Shown here piece after piece: positions 51,430 to 60,726 of a stretch of 64,000 bases of DNA; within the stretch, counting starts at the first letter, position 1, and the number at the start of each line of letters is the position of its first letter. The stretch spans positions 16,705 to 80,704 of the forward strand of contig NZ_JAMBPQ010000031.1 in the NCBI RefSeq assembly GCF_024206495.1, given 5' to 3'. Source of the DNA: Paraburkholderia sp. CNPSo 3272. Lineage in GTDB: Bacteria; Pseudomonadota; Gammaproteobacteria; Burkholderiales; Burkholderiaceae. The position numbers and the translations under genes are program-made. The notes under the pieces were generated by a model. That model was not told where the DNA came from. It searched no databases and worked only from the letters and a program-made list of their open reading frames with translations.

Positions 51430-53517
51430 ATGAGTCGGACATCCAGTTTTGTCGTCTGGACGCTGGTCGCGCTGCTTGGCGCGTTCGCGTTCGGCACTAT
51501 CGCGCTCGCGCACGGCGAGCGAATCAGCGCACTGTGGATCGTGATTTGCGCCGTGTGCGTCTATCTGATTGCGTATCGCTTCTATAGCCGCTTCATCGCG
51601 AGCACGGTCCTGCAGCTGGACGGCCTGCGCATGACGCCGGCCGTGCGCCACAACGACGGGCTCGACTACGTGCCCACCAACAAGTACGTGCTGTTCGGCC
51701 ATCACTTCGCGGCGATCGCGGGCGCGGGTCCGCTCGTGGGCCCGGTGCTGGCCGCGCAGATGGGCTACATGCCCGGCATGCTGTGGATTCTCGCGGGCGT
51801 GGTATTCGCGGGCGCCGTGCAGGACTTCGTGGTGCTGTTCCTCTCCACGCGCCGCGACGGCCGCTCGCTCGGCGACCTCGTGAAGATGGAGCTGGGCCCG
51901 GTGCCCGGCGTGATCGCGCTGTTCGGCACCTTCCTCATCATGATCATCATTCTTGCGGTGCTCGCGCTGATCGTGGTGAAGGCGCTCACGAACTCGCCGT
52001 GGGGCACGTTCACGGTGGCCGCGACGATTCCCATCGCGATCTTCATGGGCCTCTACGTGCGCTACATCCGCCCGGGCAAGATCGGCGAGATCTCGATCAT
52101 CGGTTTCGTACTGCTGATGGCTTCCATCGCCTTCGGCCAGCACGTGCACGATTCGCCCACGCTCGCCGCCTGGTTCACGTTCACGGGCACGCAGCTCACC
52201 TGGATCCTGATCGGCTACGGCTTCGTCGCCTCAGTGCTGCCGGTGTGGCTGCTGCTCGCGCCGCGCGACTACCTCTCGACGTTCCTGAAGATCGGCACGA
52301 TTCTCGCGCTTGCGATCGGTATTCTGATCGTCGCGCCGGAACTGAAGATGCCGGCCTTCACGAAGTTCATCGACGGCACGGGTCCGGTCTGGTCGGGCAA
52401 CCTGTTCCCGTTCCTCTTCATCACGATCGCGTGCGGCTCGGTGTCGGGCTTCCATGCGCTGATCTCGTCGGGCACGACACCCAAGCTGCTCGATAACGAA
52501 ACCAACGCGCGCTTCATTGGTTACGGCGCGATGCTGATGGAATCGTTCGTTGCGATCATGGCGCTCGTGGCCGCCTCGGTGATCGAGCCGGGCGTGTACT
52601 TCGCGATGAACGCACCGCTCGCCGTGCTCGGCACGACGCCGGACGCGGTCGCGCAGACCGTGGGCCACTGGGGCTTCATGCTCACGCCGGACATGCTCAC
52701 GCACACCGCGCAGGCCGTGGGCGAAACCACGATCGTGGCGCGCGCAGGCGGCGCGCCGACGCTGGCCGTGGGCATGGCGCAGATCCTGCACCAGGTGGTG
52801 GGCGGCGAGGCGATGATGGCGTTCTGGTATCACTTCGCCATCCTCTTCGAGGCGCTCTTCATTCTGACCGCCGTCGACGCGGGCACGCGCGCAGGCCGCT
52901 TCATGCTGCAAGACCTGCTCGGCACGTTCCACCCGTCGCTCAAGCGCACGGAGTCGCTGCCGGCCAACCTGATCGCCACGGCCTTGTGCGTGGCCGCGTG
53001 GGGCTACTTCCTCTATCAGGGCGTGGTCGATCCGCTGGGCGGCATCAATACGCTGTGGCCGCTCTTCGGCATTTCGAACCAGATGCTCGCGGGTATCGCG
53101 CTGATGCTCGCCACCGTCGTGCTCTTCAAGATGAAGCGCGAGAAGTTCGCCTGGGTCACGGCCCTGCCTACGGTGTGGCTCCTCATCTGCACGCTCACGG
53201 CGGGCTGGCAGAAGATTTTCGACAGCAACCCGAAGGTGAGCTTCGTCGCGCACGCCCAGAAGCTTTCGGCGGCGATCGCGGATGGCAAGATCGTCGCGCC
53301 CGCCAAGTCGCTCGAGCAAATGCAGCGCATGGTATTCAACGACTACGTCGATGCCGCGCTCTCGGGCCTGTTCATCTTCGTGGTGGTGAGCATCGTCGTG
53401 TATGGCCTGATCGCGATTGCGCGTGCGCGCCGCATCGACCGTCCGACCGTGCAGGAAACGCCTTATCAGGCGATGCCGGCCGGCGGCGCGGCGGCCGTGA
53501 CGAATCGCGTACATTGA
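51430..53517 (+). CDS. cstA: CstA family carbon-starvation/pyruvate transporter
   Basis: The 695-residue membrane protein has more than fifteen hydrophobic helices and CstA signatures NDGLDYVPTNKYVLFGHHFAAIAGAGPLVGPVLAAQMGYMPG, SGFHALISSGTTPKLL and LWPLFGISNQMLAGIALML. CstA and BtsT take up pyruvate and peptides in E. coli. ATG 51430 is chosen because MSRTSS starts the first helix; upstream ATGs at 51337 and 51391 add polar residues without family support. It is followed 26 bp later by its usual small partner gene. Confidence 0.93.
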   Translation: MSRTSSFVVWTLVALLGAFAFGTIALAHGERISALWIVICAVCVYLIAYRFYSRFIASTVLQLDGLRMTPAVRHNDGLDYVPTNKYVLFGHHFAAIAGAGPLVGPVLAAQMGYMPGMLWILAGVVFAGAVQDFVVLFLSTRRDGRSLGDLVKMELGPVPGVIALFGTFLIMIIILAVLALIVVKALTNSPWGTFTVAATIPIAIFMGLYVRYIRPGKIGEISIIGFVLLMASIAFGQHVHDSPTLAAWFTFTGTQLTWILIGYGFVASVLPVWLLLAPRDYLSTFLKIGTILALAIGILIVAPELKMPAFTKFIDGTGPVWSGNLFPFLFITIACGSVSGFHALISSGTTPKLLDNETNARFIGYGAMLMESFVAIMALVAASVIEPGVYFAMNAPLAVLGTTPDAVAQTVGHWGFMLTPDMLTHTAQAVGETTIVARAGGAPTLAVGMAQILHQVVGGEAMMAFWYHFAILFEALFILTAVDAGTRAGRFMLQDLLGTFHPSLKRTESLPANLIATALCVAAWGYFLYQGVVDPLGGINTLWPLFGISNQMLAGIALMLATVVLFKMKREKFAWVTALPTVWLLICTLTAGWQKIFDSNPKVSFVAHAQKLSAAIADGKIVAPAKSLEQMQRMVFNDYVDAALSGLFIFVVVSIVVYGLIAIARARRIDRPTVQETPYQAMPAGGAAAVTNRVH

Positions 53518-53543
53518 ATCGACGTTACTGAACGGAGCGCACC

Positions 53544-53750
53544 ATGTTCTCGGGACTTCGCGACAACGTACAGACGGCCGGGCGCTATCTCGGCCAGGCC
53601 ATGCGTTTGATGGTCGGTTTGCCGGACTACGAGGGCTACGTCGCGCATGCGCGCGAGACGCATCCCGAGCGCCCGGTCATGACCTACGAGGAGTTTTTCC
53701 GCGAGCGGCAAAACGCCAGGTATGGGTCGGGGGCAGGCAAGTGCTGCTGA
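53544..53750 (+). CDS. YbdD/YjiX family small protein
   Basis: The 68-residue protein carries LGLPDYEGYVAHARETHP-type sequence (MVGLPDYEGYVAHARETHPERPVMTYEEFFRERQNARYG) and a terminal CC, the pattern of the DUF466/Sel_put family that is nearly always next to cstA or btsT. RBS GGAG lies 6 nt before the ATG. It is thought to work with the transporter, but its role is not established. Confidence 0.93.
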   Translation: MFSGLRDNVQTAGRYLGQAMRLMVGLPDYEGYVAHARETHPERPVMTYEEFFRERQNARYGSGAGKCC

Positions 53751-53780
53751 CTCCAGACTGAGCGGATACGCTCAGCACGA

Positions 53781-53812
53781 GGCGCGACGGCGAAGGCCGT
53801 CGCGCCTTTTTT
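53781..53812 (+). terminator. Rho-independent terminator after ybdD-type gene
   Basis: GGCGCGACGG (53781-53790) and CCGTCGCGCC (53797-53806, allowing the short loop) form a 10-bp stem followed by TTTTTT. The rest of the 285-bp gap to the next gene shows no further gene. Confidence 0.88.
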
Positions 53813-54035
53813 ACGCCTGTAAACTTCGCGACCCGGCGCTCACTCAAAAAGCACTCAATTCCCGCAGGGCGGCTGCCGTTAACTTTAACGAAGTTCCACA
53901 CCAATTCGACGCATGACGCCGCCGCGGCGGCGCGCACGGATTCGAATCGTCGGGAATCGGCCTGCGGGCTTGCCCCTTGGGCAACCGGCATCTTCAACAG
54001 TCGCACCGTAAGGTGTGCGAATCAAAGAATCTTTC

Positions 54036-56009
54036 ATGATCTTGCATCGAATCGGCGCAGCATGGCTTGCTGCTGCTCTGACCGCAACGGTTGCGCCCGT
54101 TTGCGAAGCGCAATACTCCACCGACTGGATTGCGAACACTTATGGCACCAACGCGACGCACGTGGGCAACGTGGCCCGCTCGATGTGGGTCGCGCCCGAA
54201 GGCGTCATCTACACATCGTCGATGTGGGATGAAAACGAAGGCGGCGTGGCGATTTACCAGAACGGCCAGAGCCTCGGCTCGATCGGCGGCCACGGCGACT
54301 TCCAGGGCGGCGCGATCACGGGCAACACGACTTCCCTGTTCGTCGCCATGCAGTACAACGCCACGTATGGCAGCGGCGACGTCGGGCGCTATAACCGCAC
54401 GAGCGGCGCGCGCGATCTGCTGATCCCCGTGAGCGCCGATACGACCGAAAAGCTCGCGGATGTCATCACCGGACTCGCGACCTCCGGCTCGCTGCTCTAC
54501 GTGAGCGATTTGCCCGGCAACCGCGTGCGCGTGTACACCACGGACGGCGTCTGGCAACGCGATATCGGCGTGGCGTGCCCGGGCGCGCTAACGCTCGACG
54601 CGAGCGGCAACGTCTGGGTCGCCCAGAAGAGCGCGGGCGCCGTGCTCGAATTCAGCGCCGGCGGTCAGCTCCTGAACACCATCCAGCTGGCGTCCACGGC
54701 GCGGCCGTCGTCGCTGTATTTCGACTCGCAGACCTCACAGTTGATGATCGGCGACTCGGGTCCCGACATGAACATCAAGACTTTCAGCGTAGCGGGCACG
54801 CCTTCTCAAACCGGCACGTTCGGCGTTCTGGGCGGCTATCTCGACACGACCACGGGCATCAAGGGGCAGGTGGGCGACAAGCGCTTTACGCGCGTGGTCG
54901 GCATCGGCAAGGATTCCGCGGGCACGCTGTACGTGCTGAACAATCCGTGGGGCGGCTCGTGGGATCTCGGCCGCAACGGCGGCACCGATCTGCAGGCTTA
55001 CGACGGCAGCGGCACACTGCGCTGGAAGCTGCAGTCACTCAACTTCGAAGGCAATGCGGCGCCGGATCCGGGCACCGACGGCGCGCTGTTCTACGGCGGC
55101 ATGAATATCTATTCGGGCACGGCCGGCGGCACCTTCGTTGCCAACACGATCGACCCGATCACGTATCCGTCCGATCCGCGCATCAATCTCGCCGACGCCG
55201 GCCGCGGCGACCATTTCGCGCAGGTGGCAAGCGTAGGTGGCAAGCGCATTCTCGTGGCGGCCGGCCAGAACCCCGATACGTTCTACTTCTCCCACTTCAA
55301 CGCGGCGAGCGGCTATATCGCCATTCCGGATTACACGCTGCCGGGCACGGCGTTCAATACGACGGCCCCGGTGCGCAACGGCTTTTGTCTCGACAGCAAG
55401 GGCGACCTGTGGGTCGGCCTCGACAAGACCAACGTCATTTCCCACTACCCGCTGACCGGCTTCGACTCGACCGGCAAGCCGACCTGGGGCGCCGCGATCA
55501 CCACGCCGATTCCCGCCACGATCTCGCGGCTCACCCGCATCGTCTACCTGCCTGAAAGCGACACGATGATCCTCACGGGAGAAGACGCAAGCATCACCGA
55601 CTGGACGGCAGTCGGCACGCGCGTCGAGGTGTATCACGGCTGGCTCGCCGGCAATACGAGCGCGCCGAATCCGGTGATCACGCTCACGAGCGCGAATCCC
55701 AAATCGGTTGCGGCCGCCGGTAACTATCTGTTCGTGGGCTACGTGCACACCGTGCCGAACATCGATGCGTTCAACCTCACCACGGGCGAGATCGACACGA
55801 CGCTCGTCAATAGCAACTCGAACGCGGTGTACGTGGGCAACGACGTGGATTCGATGTACGGCCTGCGCGCGTATCTGCGCTCGACGGGTGAGTATGTCGT
55901 GACGAAGGATAATTACAACGCTTCGAGCGCGGTGGTGTATCGGTGGACGCCGGCGGCGGCGAGCACGACCACAGCGAATGCGACGGTGTCGCCGTTCAGC
56001 GCGAAATGA
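54036..56009 (+). CDS. Secreted beta-propeller (NHL/SMP-30-like) protein
   Basis: The 657-residue exported protein starts at ATG 54036; an upstream GTG at 54015 is possible. The signal peptide is LHRIGAAWLAAALTATVAPVCEAQ. The remainder consists of repeated four-stranded blades with recurring LYVSDLPGNRVRVYTTDGVW, LTLDASGNVWVAQKSAGAVLEF and FCLDSKGDLWVGLDKTNVISHYPL, as in NHL/SMP-30 propellers. No catalytic residues were identified. It stands alone between two terminators, and its link to the hopanoid genes on both sides is unknown. Confidence 0.7.
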   Translation: MILHRIGAAWLAAALTATVAPVCEAQYSTDWIANTYGTNATHVGNVARSMWVAPEGVIYTSSMWDENEGGVAIYQNGQSLGSIGGHGDFQGGAITGNTTSLFVAMQYNATYGSGDVGRYNRTSGARDLLIPVSADTTEKLADVITGLATSGSLLYVSDLPGNRVRVYTTDGVWQRDIGVACPGALTLDASGNVWVAQKSAGAVLEFSAGGQLLNTIQLASTARPSSLYFDSQTSQLMIGDSGPDMNIKTFSVAGTPSQTGTFGVLGGYLDTTTGIKGQVGDKRFTRVVGIGKDSAGTLYVLNNPWGGSWDLGRNGGTDLQAYDGSGTLRWKLQSLNFEGNAAPDPGTDGALFYGGMNIYSGTAGGTFVANTIDPITYPSDPRINLADAGRGDHFAQVASVGGKRILVAAGQNPDTFYFSHFNAASGYIAIPDYTLPGTAFNTTAPVRNGFCLDSKGDLWVGLDKTNVISHYPLTGFDSTGKPTWGAAITTPIPATISRLTRIVYLPESDTMILTGEDASITDWTAVGTRVEVYHGWLAGNTSAPNPVITLTSANPKSVAAAGNYLFVGYVHTVPNIDAFNLTTGEIDTTLVNSNSNAVYVGNDVDSMYGLRAYLRSTGEYVVTKDNYNASSAVVYRWTPAAASTTTANATVSPFSAK

Positions 56010-56018
56010 CAAAAAAGA

Positions 56019-56055
56019 CAAAGGGCGCAACGGCTAAAACCGTTGCGCCCTTTTT
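56019..56055. terminator. Rho-independent terminator, probably bidirectional
   Basis: AAGGGCGCAACGG (from 56021) and CCGTTGCGCCCTT (to about 56052) pair around a short loop, flanked by an A-run and a T-run. It lies between the convergent propeller gene and hpnH. Confidence 0.88.
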
Positions 56056-56085
56056 GCGTTTCACTCGCCTGTGGCGAAAACCGCT

Positions 56086-57237
56086 TTAGCTAGCCGCGAC
56101 CGTAGCCGGCTTCTTCGTCTTGGCGGCGTTCTTGATCTCTTCGAGCTTGATCTCGACGTGACGCGAGAACACGTATTCAGCAGGACGCGCGCCTTCCAGC
56201 GGGATGTCCTTCGCAAACGCGCCCGTCGTGCGCGGGCCCGAGAGGGCGATGCGCGCGGCCTTGAGCGGATGCGCAACCGTGTCCATCACGGCGGTGGCCT
56301 CGAAGCCGCAGTGGACCATGCAGTCCGCGCACTTCTCGTACTTGCCCGTGCCGTACTTGTCCCAGTCGGTCGTTTCCATCAGCTCCTTGAAGGTCTTCAC
56401 GTAACCTTCGCCGACCAGATAGCACGGCTTTTGCCAGCCGAACACCGTGCGCGCGGGGTTGCCCCACGGCGTGCACTGGTAGCTCTGGTTGCCGGCCAGG
56501 AAGTCGAGGAACAGGCTCGACTGGCTGAACGACCACTTCTTGCCGCTGTTGCCGCGCTTGAAGATTTCGCGGAACAGGTTCTTGGTCTTGTCGCGGTTCA
56601 GGAAGTGCTGCTGGTCCGGGGCGCGCTCATACGCATAGCCCGGCGACACCGTGATGCCGTCCACGCCGATCTCGCCGACCGTGTCGAAGAACTTCGCCAC
56701 GCGCTCAGGCACGGCGTCGTTGAACAGCGTGCAGTTGATGTTCACGCGGAAGCCGCGGCGCTTGGCTTCTTTGATGGCCGCGACGGCCTTGTCGTACACG
56801 CCGTCCTGCGAGACCGAGTGATCGTGCGCTTCGCGGTCGCCGTCGAGGTGCACCGACCAGACGAAGTACGGATTCGGCTGGTAGTCGTCCATCTTCTTTT
56901 CCATGAGCAGCGCATTCGTGCAGAGATACACGAACTTCTTGCGCGCCATGATGCCCTTGACGATCTGCGGCATTTCCTTGTGCAGCAGCGGTTCGCCGCC
57001 AGCGATGGAAACGACCGGCGCGCCGCACTCGTCGACGGCTTCGAGGCATTCCTCCAGCGACAGGCGCTGGTTCAGGATGGGATCCGGATAGTCGATCTTG
57101 CCGCAGCCATTGCAGGCGAGATTGCAGCGGAACAGCGGCTCGAGCATGAGCGCGAGCGGGTAGCGCTTGTTGCCGCTGAAATGCTGGCGGAAGATGTACG
57201 AGCCAACGCGGACTTTTTGTAGCAGCGGAATAGACAA
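56086..57237 (-). CDS. hpnH: Adenosylhopane synthase HpnH (radical SAM)
   Basis: The 383-residue radical SAM enzyme attaches the 5'-deoxyadenosyl group to hopene, the first step of side-chain building. The 4Fe-4S cluster motif is C38-NLA-C42-NG-C45, followed by the GGEPLLH S-adenosylmethionine-binding segment. A C-terminal Cys set (CADCMVHCGF) is conserved in HpnH. It lies 12 bp downstream of ispH on the same strand, so precursor supply and hopanoid modification share an operon. Confidence 0.96.
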   Translation of the reverse strand: MSIPLLQKVRVGSYIFRQHFSGNKRYPLALMLEPLFRCNLACNGCGKIDYPDPILNQRLSLEECLEAVDECGAPVVSIAGGEPLLHKEMPQIVKGIMARKKFVYLCTNALLMEKKMDDYQPNPYFVWSVHLDGDREAHDHSVSQDGVYDKAVAAIKEAKRRGFRVNINCTLFNDAVPERVAKFFDTVGEIGVDGITVSPGYAYERAPDQQHFLNRDKTKNLFREIFKRGNSGKKWSFSQSSLFLDFLAGNQSYQCTPWGNPARTVFGWQKPCYLVGEGYVKTFKELMETTDWDKYGTGKYEKCADCMVHCGFEATAVMDTVAHPLKAARIALSGPRTTGAFAKDIPLEGARPAEYVFSRHVEIKLEEIKNAAKTKKPATVAAS

Positions 57238-57249
57238 AGCGTGTCCTCC

Positions 57250-58194
57250 TTAAACTTCGCGCGCGACGAGCGGTTGCAAGAGCTTCGACGGCAGCTTGAA
57301 TTCGACTTTTTCTTCACGGCCCGCCATCGTCGACACCTCGACAGGCCCCAACGCGCGCAGCGCGTCAATGACGTTCTCAACCATTTCTTCAGGCGCCGAT
57401 GCGCCGGCCGTGATGCCGACCGTTTGCACATTGGCGAACCACTCTGACTTCACTTCCGAACCGTCGGCGACGAGGTAGCTCGGCACCCCCGTTTCGCTGC
57501 CGATCTCGCGCAGACGATTCGAGTTCGAGCTGTTCGTCGCACCAACGACGAGCAGAACGTCCACCTGATCCGACAGTTCGCGCACCGCTGCCTGGCGGTT
57601 CTGCGTTGCGTAGCAGATGTCGCGCGTGTCCGGACCGACGATGTCGGAGAACCGCGCGAGCAGCGCGTCGATGATGCCGCGCGTGTCGTCCACCGAAAGG
57701 GTGGTTTGCGTCACGTACGCGAGCGGTGCATCGAGCGGCAGATCGAGCTTCGAAACATCGGCTTCGCTCTGCACGAGCAGCACGGTGCCGGGAATCTGGC
57801 CGATCGTGCCCTCCACTTCAGGGTGACCGGCGTGGCCGATCAGGATCAGCGTGCGGCCCGCTGCGACGTACTGGCGGCCCTGCACATGAACCTTCGTGAC
57901 GAGCGGGCAGGTGGCGTCGAGCACGTCGAGGTCGCGTTCCTCGGCGGCGCGTTCCACGGTCTTGGCCACGCCGTGGGCGCTGAAAATCGCCACGGCGCCT
58001 TCCGGCACCTCGTCGAGCTCTTCCACGAAACGCGCGCCCTTGTTGCGCAGGTTTTCGACCACGTGACGGTTGTGGACGATTTCATGGCGCACGTAGACCG
58101 GCGCGCCGTGTTTCTGCAGTGCGCGATCGACGATTTCGATAGCGCGGACAACCCCCGCGCAAAAGCCGCGGGGTTGGGCAAGGATCACTCGCAT
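57250..58194 (-). CDS. ispH: 4-hydroxy-3-methylbut-2-enyl diphosphate reductase
   Basis: The 314-residue IspH (LytB) makes IPP and DMAPP in the last step of the MEP pathway. The three 4Fe-4S ligands are C12, C96 and C194 and the catalytic histidines are H41, H74 and H124. ATG 58194 (MRVILAQPRGFCAG) is chosen; nine residues upstream to 58221 look untranslated. Placed with hpnH, it is probably a second, hopanoid-dedicated copy, as Burkholderia usually has another ispH elsewhere (from general knowledge, not seen here). Confidence 0.96.
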   Translation of the reverse strand: MRVILAQPRGFCAGVVRAIEIVDRALQKHGAPVYVRHEIVHNRHVVENLRNKGARFVEELDEVPEGAVAIFSAHGVAKTVERAAEERDLDVLDATCPLVTKVHVQGRQYVAAGRTLILIGHAGHPEVEGTIGQIPGTVLLVQSEADVSKLDLPLDAPLAYVTQTTLSVDDTRGIIDALLARFSDIVGPDTRDICYATQNRQAAVRELSDQVDVLLVVGATNSSNSNRLREIGSETGVPSYLVADGSEVKSEWFANVQTVGITAGASAPEEMVENVIDALRALGPVEVSTMAGREEKVEFKLPSKLLQPLVAREV

Positions 58195-58606
58195 AGGGTG
58201 GCGAACTCCGACCTGCCGCACAAGGTGAGCAAGTCGGTAAAAATGACCTGATCGCCGGCGGCTGTCTATTATTAAAGATGCAAAAATCCGCCAAAGAGGC
58301 GACGGAGTAAAAACCAGACGCGCATTTTAACCCCTTCGCCCTTCGTTTGCTGTGTGGAGCTCTCGTGGGTGCGGCGTGCGCGCGACGGCGCAGCCCGGTC
58401 GGCGCCCAATTTTTCATGCAAAGCCCTCTGCGTGGCGCTCCCACGGCCTTACCACAGCGCGTCGCGCACGCGGCACCGGTCAGCGCCGGCGCCGGAGCCG
58501 GCGGACCACCGTTGCGCGGTGCAACATGCTCCGGGAACCCTTAAAATACGGCGTCCCGGATCGCCTGGATGGCACCCGGAGATACGACCCCATTCTGGAC
58601 GCCTTG

Positions 58607-59476
58607 ATGGAACCCGACCACTACGACGATTTTCCGGTAGCGCGCGTACTGCTGCCGAAGGCGCTGCGGGGGCCTGTCGGCGTGATCTACCACGTCGCGC
58701 GCACGCTCGACGACATCGCGGACGAAGGCGACTGGAGCCCCGAGCAACGCCACACGCGCCTCGCCGATTTTCGCGAAGGCCTGAACGCCGTGGCCGAAGG
58801 CCGGCCCGCGCGCGTGCACCCCATGCTGTTCGCGAAGCTCGCGGAGGTGGTGCGCGAGTGCCGCATGCCTCTCGCACCGTTTTACGACCTCGTCGCGGCG
58901 TTCGATCAGGATATCGACACGACGCGCTATGCCGACCGCTTCGAGCTGCTGGACTTTTGCCGGCGCTCGGCGAACCCGGTCGGCCATTTGATGCTGCATC
59001 TGATCCACGCAGCGACGCCCGAGAATCTGGCCGATTTCGACGCGATCTGCACCGCCTTGCAGCTCGTCAGCTTCTTGCAGGACGTGAATGCCGACTGGGC
59101 GCGCGGCCGCATTTATCTGCCGCTCGCCGAGCGCGAACGCTTCGGCGTCACCGAAGCGCAGATCGCCGCGGGCCGGGTGGACGACGCCTGGCGCGCGCTC
59201 ATGGCGCACGAGGTGGCGCGGGCACGGGCGCTGATGGTGAGCGGCGCGCCGCTCGCGCTGCGCGTGCCGGGGCGCTTCGGCCTCGAGCTATGCAGCGTCG
59301 TGCATGGCGGGCTGCGCGTGCTCGAAATCATCGAGCGCGGCGGCTACGATGTGTTCCGCGCGCGGCCTGCGCTGCGCGCGCCCGACTGGGCCGTGGTGCT
59401 CCTGCGCACGGCGGCCATGTGGCTGTCGCGCCGCGTGGGCGTGCGCGCCCCTTCGATCGAGAGTAACAACGCATGA
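58607..59476 (+). CDS. hpnC: Hydroxysqualene synthase HpnC
   Basis: The 289-residue squalene-synthase-family protein converts presqualene diphosphate to hydroxysqualene between HpnD and HpnE. It contains the Asp motifs ARTLDDIADEGD and LQDVNADWARGRIYLPLAE. ATG 58607 (MEPDHYDDFPVARVLLP) matches the usual HpnC N-terminus; an in-frame ATG at 58526 would add 27 residues and cannot be excluded. It overlaps hpnB by 4 bp. The 412-bp region upstream to ispH holds the divergent promoters but no recognised element. Confidence 0.92.
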   Translation: MEPDHYDDFPVARVLLPKALRGPVGVIYHVARTLDDIADEGDWSPEQRHTRLADFREGLNAVAEGRPARVHPMLFAKLAEVVRECRMPLAPFYDLVAAFDQDIDTTRYADRFELLDFCRRSANPVGHLMLHLIHAATPENLADFDAICTALQLVSFLQDVNADWARGRIYLPLAERERFGVTEAQIAAGRVDDAWRALMAHEVARARALMVSGAPLALRVPGRFGLELCSVVHGGLRVLEIIERGGYDVFRARPALRAPDWAVVLLRTAAMWLSRRVGVRAPSIESNNA

Positions 59477-60651
59477 CTACGACCATTCTGTTTGCCGTCT
59501 CCTGCCTCTCGCTGCTGATCTGGCTCGTGCTGCTGTTCGGGCGCGGCGGATTCTGGCGCGCACGCCCGGCCGAGCCGCTGCCGATCGTCGAGCCCGCGGC
59601 CGGCTGGCCTGCCGCGTGTGCCGTGGTGCCGGCGCGCAACGAGGCCGACGCGATCGGCGAGGCCGTGACCTCGCTGCTGCAGCAGGACTACGGCGGCGAG
59701 TTTCACGTGATCGTGATCGACGACCACAGCACCGACGGCACGGCGCAAGCCGCGCGCGCCGCCGCGCTCGCGCTGCAGTGCCCGGAAAAGCTCAGCGTGA
59801 TTACGGCCAAGCCGTTGCCGGCGGGCTGGTCGGGCAAGGTGTGGGCGCAGTCGCAGGGCATCGAGGCGGTGCGCACGCTCAAGCTGCCCGCCGACTACCT
59901 GCTCCTCACCGACGCCGACATCGGCCATCCGCCCGAAGCGCTCGCGCAACTCGTGGTGCGCGCGCAAGCCGAAGGCCGCGACCTCGTCTCGCTGATGGTG
60001 CGGCTGCGCTGCGATTCCGTCTGGGAAAAGGCGCTGATCCCGGCGTTCGTGTTCTTCTTCGCGAAGCTGTATCCGTTCTCGTGGGTTAATAACCCGAAGA
60101 ACCGCACGGCGGCCGCGGCCGGCGGCTGCATGCTGGTGCGCCGCCAGGCGCTCGAAGAGGCGGGCGGTATCGAATCGATCCGCGCCGAGCTGATCGACGA
60201 CTGCAGCCTCGCCGCGCGCATCAAGCATCGCGGCGAAGGGCATCATCCGATCCGGCTCGACGTCGCCGCGAAGAGCGTGTCGCTGCGCCCCTACGATTCG
60301 TGGAAGGACATCTGGAACATGATCGCGCGCACGGCGTTCACGCAGCTGCATTACTCGGCGTGGCAGCTCGCGGGTACGCTTCTCGGCATGACGATCATCT
60401 ATCTCGCGCCGCCCGTGGTCGCGCTCGTGCTCGGGCCGCACGGGTGGCCGGCGTGGATCGCCTGGGCGCTGATGTGCTGCGCGTACTCGCCCATGCTCGC
60501 CTACTACCGGCGTTCGCCGCTGTGGGCGCCGTTCCTGCCGCTCGTCGCGCTGTTCTACGTGGGCGCGACGTTCGCTTCGGCGTGGCGCTTCTGGCGCGGC
60601 AAGGGCGGTCAGTGGAAGGCGCGCGTGCAGGCGCCGGTGCAGGGGCGTTGA
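59473..60651 (+). CDS. hpnB: Hopanoid-associated glycosyltransferase HpnB
   Basis: The 392-residue family 2 glycosyltransferase has an N-terminal membrane helix (ILFAVSCLSLLIWLVLLFG). The GT-A domain contains VVPARNEADAIGEAV, VIVIDDHSTDGTAQAAR, and the DxD-type metal site in LLLTDADIGHPPEAL. Two or three C-terminal helices follow (about 290-380; LGMTIIYLAPPVVALVLG, FLPLVALFYVGATFA). The family sits in hopanoid loci; its sugar and acceptor are not established. It is in one operon with hpnC and ends at the terminator at 60683. Confidence 0.9.
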   Translation: MTTTILFAVSCLSLLIWLVLLFGRGGFWRARPAEPLPIVEPAAGWPAACAVVPARNEADAIGEAVTSLLQQDYGGEFHVIVIDDHSTDGTAQAARAAALALQCPEKLSVITAKPLPAGWSGKVWAQSQGIEAVRTLKLPADYLLLTDADIGHPPEALAQLVVRAQAEGRDLVSLMVRLRCDSVWEKALIPAFVFFFAKLYPFSWVNNPKNRTAAAAGGCMLVRRQALEEAGGIESIRAELIDDCSLAARIKHRGEGHHPIRLDVAAKSVSLRPYDSWKDIWNMIARTAFTQLHYSAWQLAGTLLGMTIIYLAPPVVALVLGPHGWPAWIAWALMCCAYSPMLAYYRRSPLWAPFLPLVALFYVGATFASAWRFWRGKGGQWKARVQAPVQGR

Positions 60652-60682
60652 GGCGCTTCTTGCGAGGAGCGCTGCGAATGAA

Positions 60683-60712
60683 AAAAGCCGTCGGTTTCGA
60701 CGGCTTTTTTTC
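60683..60712. terminator. Rho-independent terminator after hpnB
   Basis: AAAAGCCGTCG and CGACGGCTTTT pair around a 4-nt loop between A- and T-runs. It serves hpnB and, in reverse, the minus-strand gene at 60727. Confidence 0.88.
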
Positions 60713-60726
60713 GATCCGCGCGCGCG

